Source: Oscillospiraceae bacterium (GTDB taxonomy: Bacteria; Bacillota; Clostridia; Oscillospirales; Oscillospiraceae). Taken from it: 16,240 bases of DNA. A program made the translations under genes and the position numbers. Below the pieces are notes generated by a model. That model was not told where the DNA came from and ran no database searches. It was given only the letters and a program-made list of their open reading frames with translations. Below, in pieces: positions 15,501 to 16,240 of this stretch (positions are counted from its first letter, which is position 1; each line of letters starts with the position of its first letter). The DNA lies in the NCBI GenBank assembly GCA_017557265.1, contig JAFZAM010000136.1:1-16240 (forward strand). The letters run 5' to 3'.

Positions 15501-15723
15501 CGACGTATTCGAGCGTCAGCGGCTCCATGTAGACCTTGTCGGCGATGGCCGGGTCGGTCATGATGGTCGCGGGGTTGGAGTTGCAGAGGATGACCTCGTA
15601 GCCCTCCTCGCGCAGGGCGAGGACGGCCTGCGTGCCGGCGTAGTCGAACTCGGCCGCCTGGCCTATGACGATGGGCCCCGAGCCGATGACCATTATCCGC
15701 TTGATGTCCGTTCTCTTAGGCAT
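12544..15723 (-). CDS. carB: Carbamoyl-phosphate synthase large subunit
   Basis: Full-length CarB of 1059 residues (E. coli has 1073). With CarA it makes carbamoyl phosphate from glutamine-derived ammonia, bicarbonate and two ATP, for pyrimidines and arginine. The two ATP-grasp halves are visible. The carboxyphosphate half starts GSGPIVIGQAAEFDYAGTQA (14-33), with GGQTGLN (91-97) and EVNPRVSRSSALASKASG (298-315). The carbamoyl-phosphate half starts GAGPIRIGQGVEFDYSTVHA (555-574), with GGQTAIN (632-638) and EVNPRSSRTVPFLSKATG (830-847). Between them lies an oligomerisation region (about 400-547). A C-terminal MGS-like regulatory domain (about 933-1059) binds effectors in other CarB proteins. 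CCTCC at 15733-15737 is the ribosome site, inside carA. The start overlaps the carA stop by 8 nt, so the subunits are coupled. No frameshift or missing key motif seen. Confidence 0.98.
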   Translation of the reverse strand: MPKRTDIKRIMVIGSGPIVIGQAAEFDYAGTQAVLALREEGYEVILCNSNPATIMTDPAIADKVYMEPLTLEYVAKIIRKERPDAILPGIGGQTGLNLAVQLEKKGVLRECGVELLGTSSESIERAEDRELFKELCESIGEPVIPSKITYSLDEAKAAALEIGYPVVLRPAFTLGGEGGGFADNEAELEEIGLGAFRLSPVHEVLVEKSVKGFKEIEYEVVRDANDTAITVCNMENLDPVGIHTGDSIVVCPSQTLTNKEYQMLRDSALRLIRALKVEGGCNVQFALDTKSSQYYIIEVNPRVSRSSALASKASGYPIARISAKIGVGMRLDEIPLANTLASFEPALDYVVTKMPRFPFDKFATAANTLGTQMKATGEVMSVGRTMEESLLKAVRSLEVGAYHLSNARFAAMQPDELKEYVSRGTDDRIFAVAELLRKGGSVNEINRLTAIDLIFLRKIRNIVAMEERLRAARGDAEVLYAAKRMGFSDRAVASAWGMTETEVAALRKGAGIVPVFKMIDTCASEFESYVPYFYSTYEKENESVRTDKKKIIVLGAGPIRIGQGVEFDYSTVHAVQTIRRAGYEAIIINNNPETVSTDYTAADKLYFEPLTPEDVMNVVDFEKPEGVIATLGGQTAINLARPLMDRGVKIIGTDCEAIDRAENRDAFNAVLKGLGIPQPEGRAVTSVEEGVKAAAEIGYPVLVRPSFVLGGRAMEIVNKEADLRHYLKNAVAVNEDEPVLVDRYIRGREVEIDAICDGADVFVPGIMELVERTGVHSGDSISVYPPFSISDRVRGTILQYAKKLGPAIGIVGLYNIQFIVSPDDSVYIIEVNPRSSRTVPFLSKATGWSLADIATEVILGKSLKEQGIFRLYPEEKSKFYVKVPVFSFRKIKGLDAYLSPEMKSTGEAIGYDKTLPRAMYKALIAAGTKLQNFGTVIVTLADEDKEEAVPLVRRFYDLGFNIEATDLTAKVMREHGIKTRTLKKISEGSTQILDAMRAGHVSYVINTRAVMSGVHYEDGQVIRRTAIENDVTIFTSLDTVRVLLDVLEETTLTISTIDA

Positions 15724-16240
15724 GGCGCTTCGCCTCCTCCATGAGCGCAGTGAAGCGGTCGAAGAGTTTGCCGCTGTCCTGCGGTCCGGGCGCGCTTTCG
15801 GGGTGGTACTGAACGCCGAAGGCGCGGTCGCGCGGGCACGCGACGCCCTCTATCGTCCCGTCGAGCAGGTTTATGTGCGTGGCCTCGAGCGGCGTGCCCG
15901 CAAGGCTCTCCGCGTCGACGGCGTAGGAATGGTTCTGGGAGGTTATCTCTATCTTGTCGGCCGCGAGTTCCTTGACGGGGTGGTTGCCGCCCCTGTGTCC
16001 GAATTTGAGCTTGTACGTCTTCGCGCCGTAGGACAGCGCGAGTATCTGGTGGCCGAGGCATATGCCGAAGACCGGCAGCCTGCCGGCGAGCTTTCTCACG
16101 GTCTCGATGACCTGCGGGACGTCCTGCGGGTCGCCGGGGCCGTTGCTTATAAAGAGCCCGTCCGGCGCGAGCGCGAATATCGCCTCGGCGGGCGTGTCGA
16201 AGGGCACGGCGGTCACGTCGCAGCCGCGCCTTACGAGCGA
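15716..16240 (-). CDS. carA: Carbamoyl-phosphate synthase small subunit, C-terminal part (runs off right edge)
   Basis: The visible 174 residues are the class I glutamine amidotransferase domain of CarA, which hydrolyses glutamine and channels ammonia to CarB. The frame is open from the right edge, starting SLVRRGCDVTAVPFDT; the gene continues beyond 16240, so no true start is in the window. Seen are SNGPGDP, the nucleophile elbow VFGICLGHQILAL (Cys codon near 16060), the GHRGGNHPVK stretch, SQNHSYAVD and the His/Glu pair in GVQYHPES (His at 15803-15805, Glu at 15797-15799). The active site is complete. The stop codon ends at 15716, 8 nt inside carB, as expected for a carAB operon. Confidence 0.97.
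   Translation of the reverse strand, partial: SLVRRGCDVTAVPFDTPAEAIFALAPDGLFISNGPGDPQDVPQVIETVRKLAGRLPVFGICLGHQILALSYGAKTYKLKFGHRGGNHPVKELAADKIEITSQNHSYAVDAESLAGTPLEATHINLLDGTIEGVACPRDRAFGVQYHPESAPGPQDSGKLFDRFTALMEEAKRHA

Noticed and set aside
1..16240. CRISPR array, tRNA/rRNA genes, insertion sequences, prophage
   Set aside because: I saw no regularly spaced repeats, cloverleaf-like stretches with CCA-type ends, transposase motifs or phage genes. Gaps between genes are short and are explained by promoters and terminators.

Overview
The window reads as chromosomal DNA of a high-GC member of the Firmicutes/Clostridia, most likely a gut-type anaerobe of the Oscillospirales or a similar order. 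I infer this from strong AGGAGG-type ribosome sites, sigma-A promoters with 17-bp spacers, many U-tracted hairpin terminators, and a gene set (class A PBP, SecG, OFA-family MFS carrier, AI-2E-family permease) that fits such a genome. GC is high, yet isoleucine ATA codons are common throughout. No tRNA, rRNA, CRISPR array, transposase or phage gene was seen. It looks like an ordinary core region with a few less familiar genes.

Layout, left to right. The left edge (1-89, minus) holds only the signal peptide of an exported protein. Divergent from it is a class A penicillin-binding protein (227-2986) with an unusual repeat-bearing, proline-rich C-terminus. After a terminator and a well-formed promoter comes a translationally coupled two-gene operon (3169-5762): a lipoyl-free E2/CAT-fold acyltransferase-like protein and an acyl-CoA synthetase. 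A bidirectional terminator separates it from a convergent gene (5821-7545, minus) that I read as a tandemly duplicated MoaF-like protein. Next are an OFA-family MFS transporter (7713-8984, minus) and, divergent from it, secG (9227-9457).

Beyond another bidirectional terminator lies a minus-strand pair (9502-10939): a UbiA prenyltransferase resembling decaprenyl-phosphate phosphoribosyltransferase, overlapped by a HAD-IB phosphatase with a TTG start. Its mRNA has a predicted leader of about 150 nt packed with hairpins. Divergent from it is an AI-2E-family permease (11285-12490), whose promoter lies between the arms of a 10-bp inverted repeat. The right end carries carB (complete) and the C-terminal part of carA, both on the minus strand and overlapping, for carbamoyl phosphate synthesis feeding pyrimidines and arginine.

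How the genes work together: carA-carB is a classic enzyme complex. UbiA plus HAD would form consecutive steps making and dephosphorylating a polyprenyl-phospho-sugar carrier for the cell envelope. The E2-like protein plus the ligase would activate and then transfer an acyl group. The PBP and SecG are envelope housekeeping. The points most worth a second look are the duplicated MoaF-like protein, the E2-like protein with Glu at the catalytic His position, the structured leader of the UbiA operon, and the dyads and repeats over two promoters.
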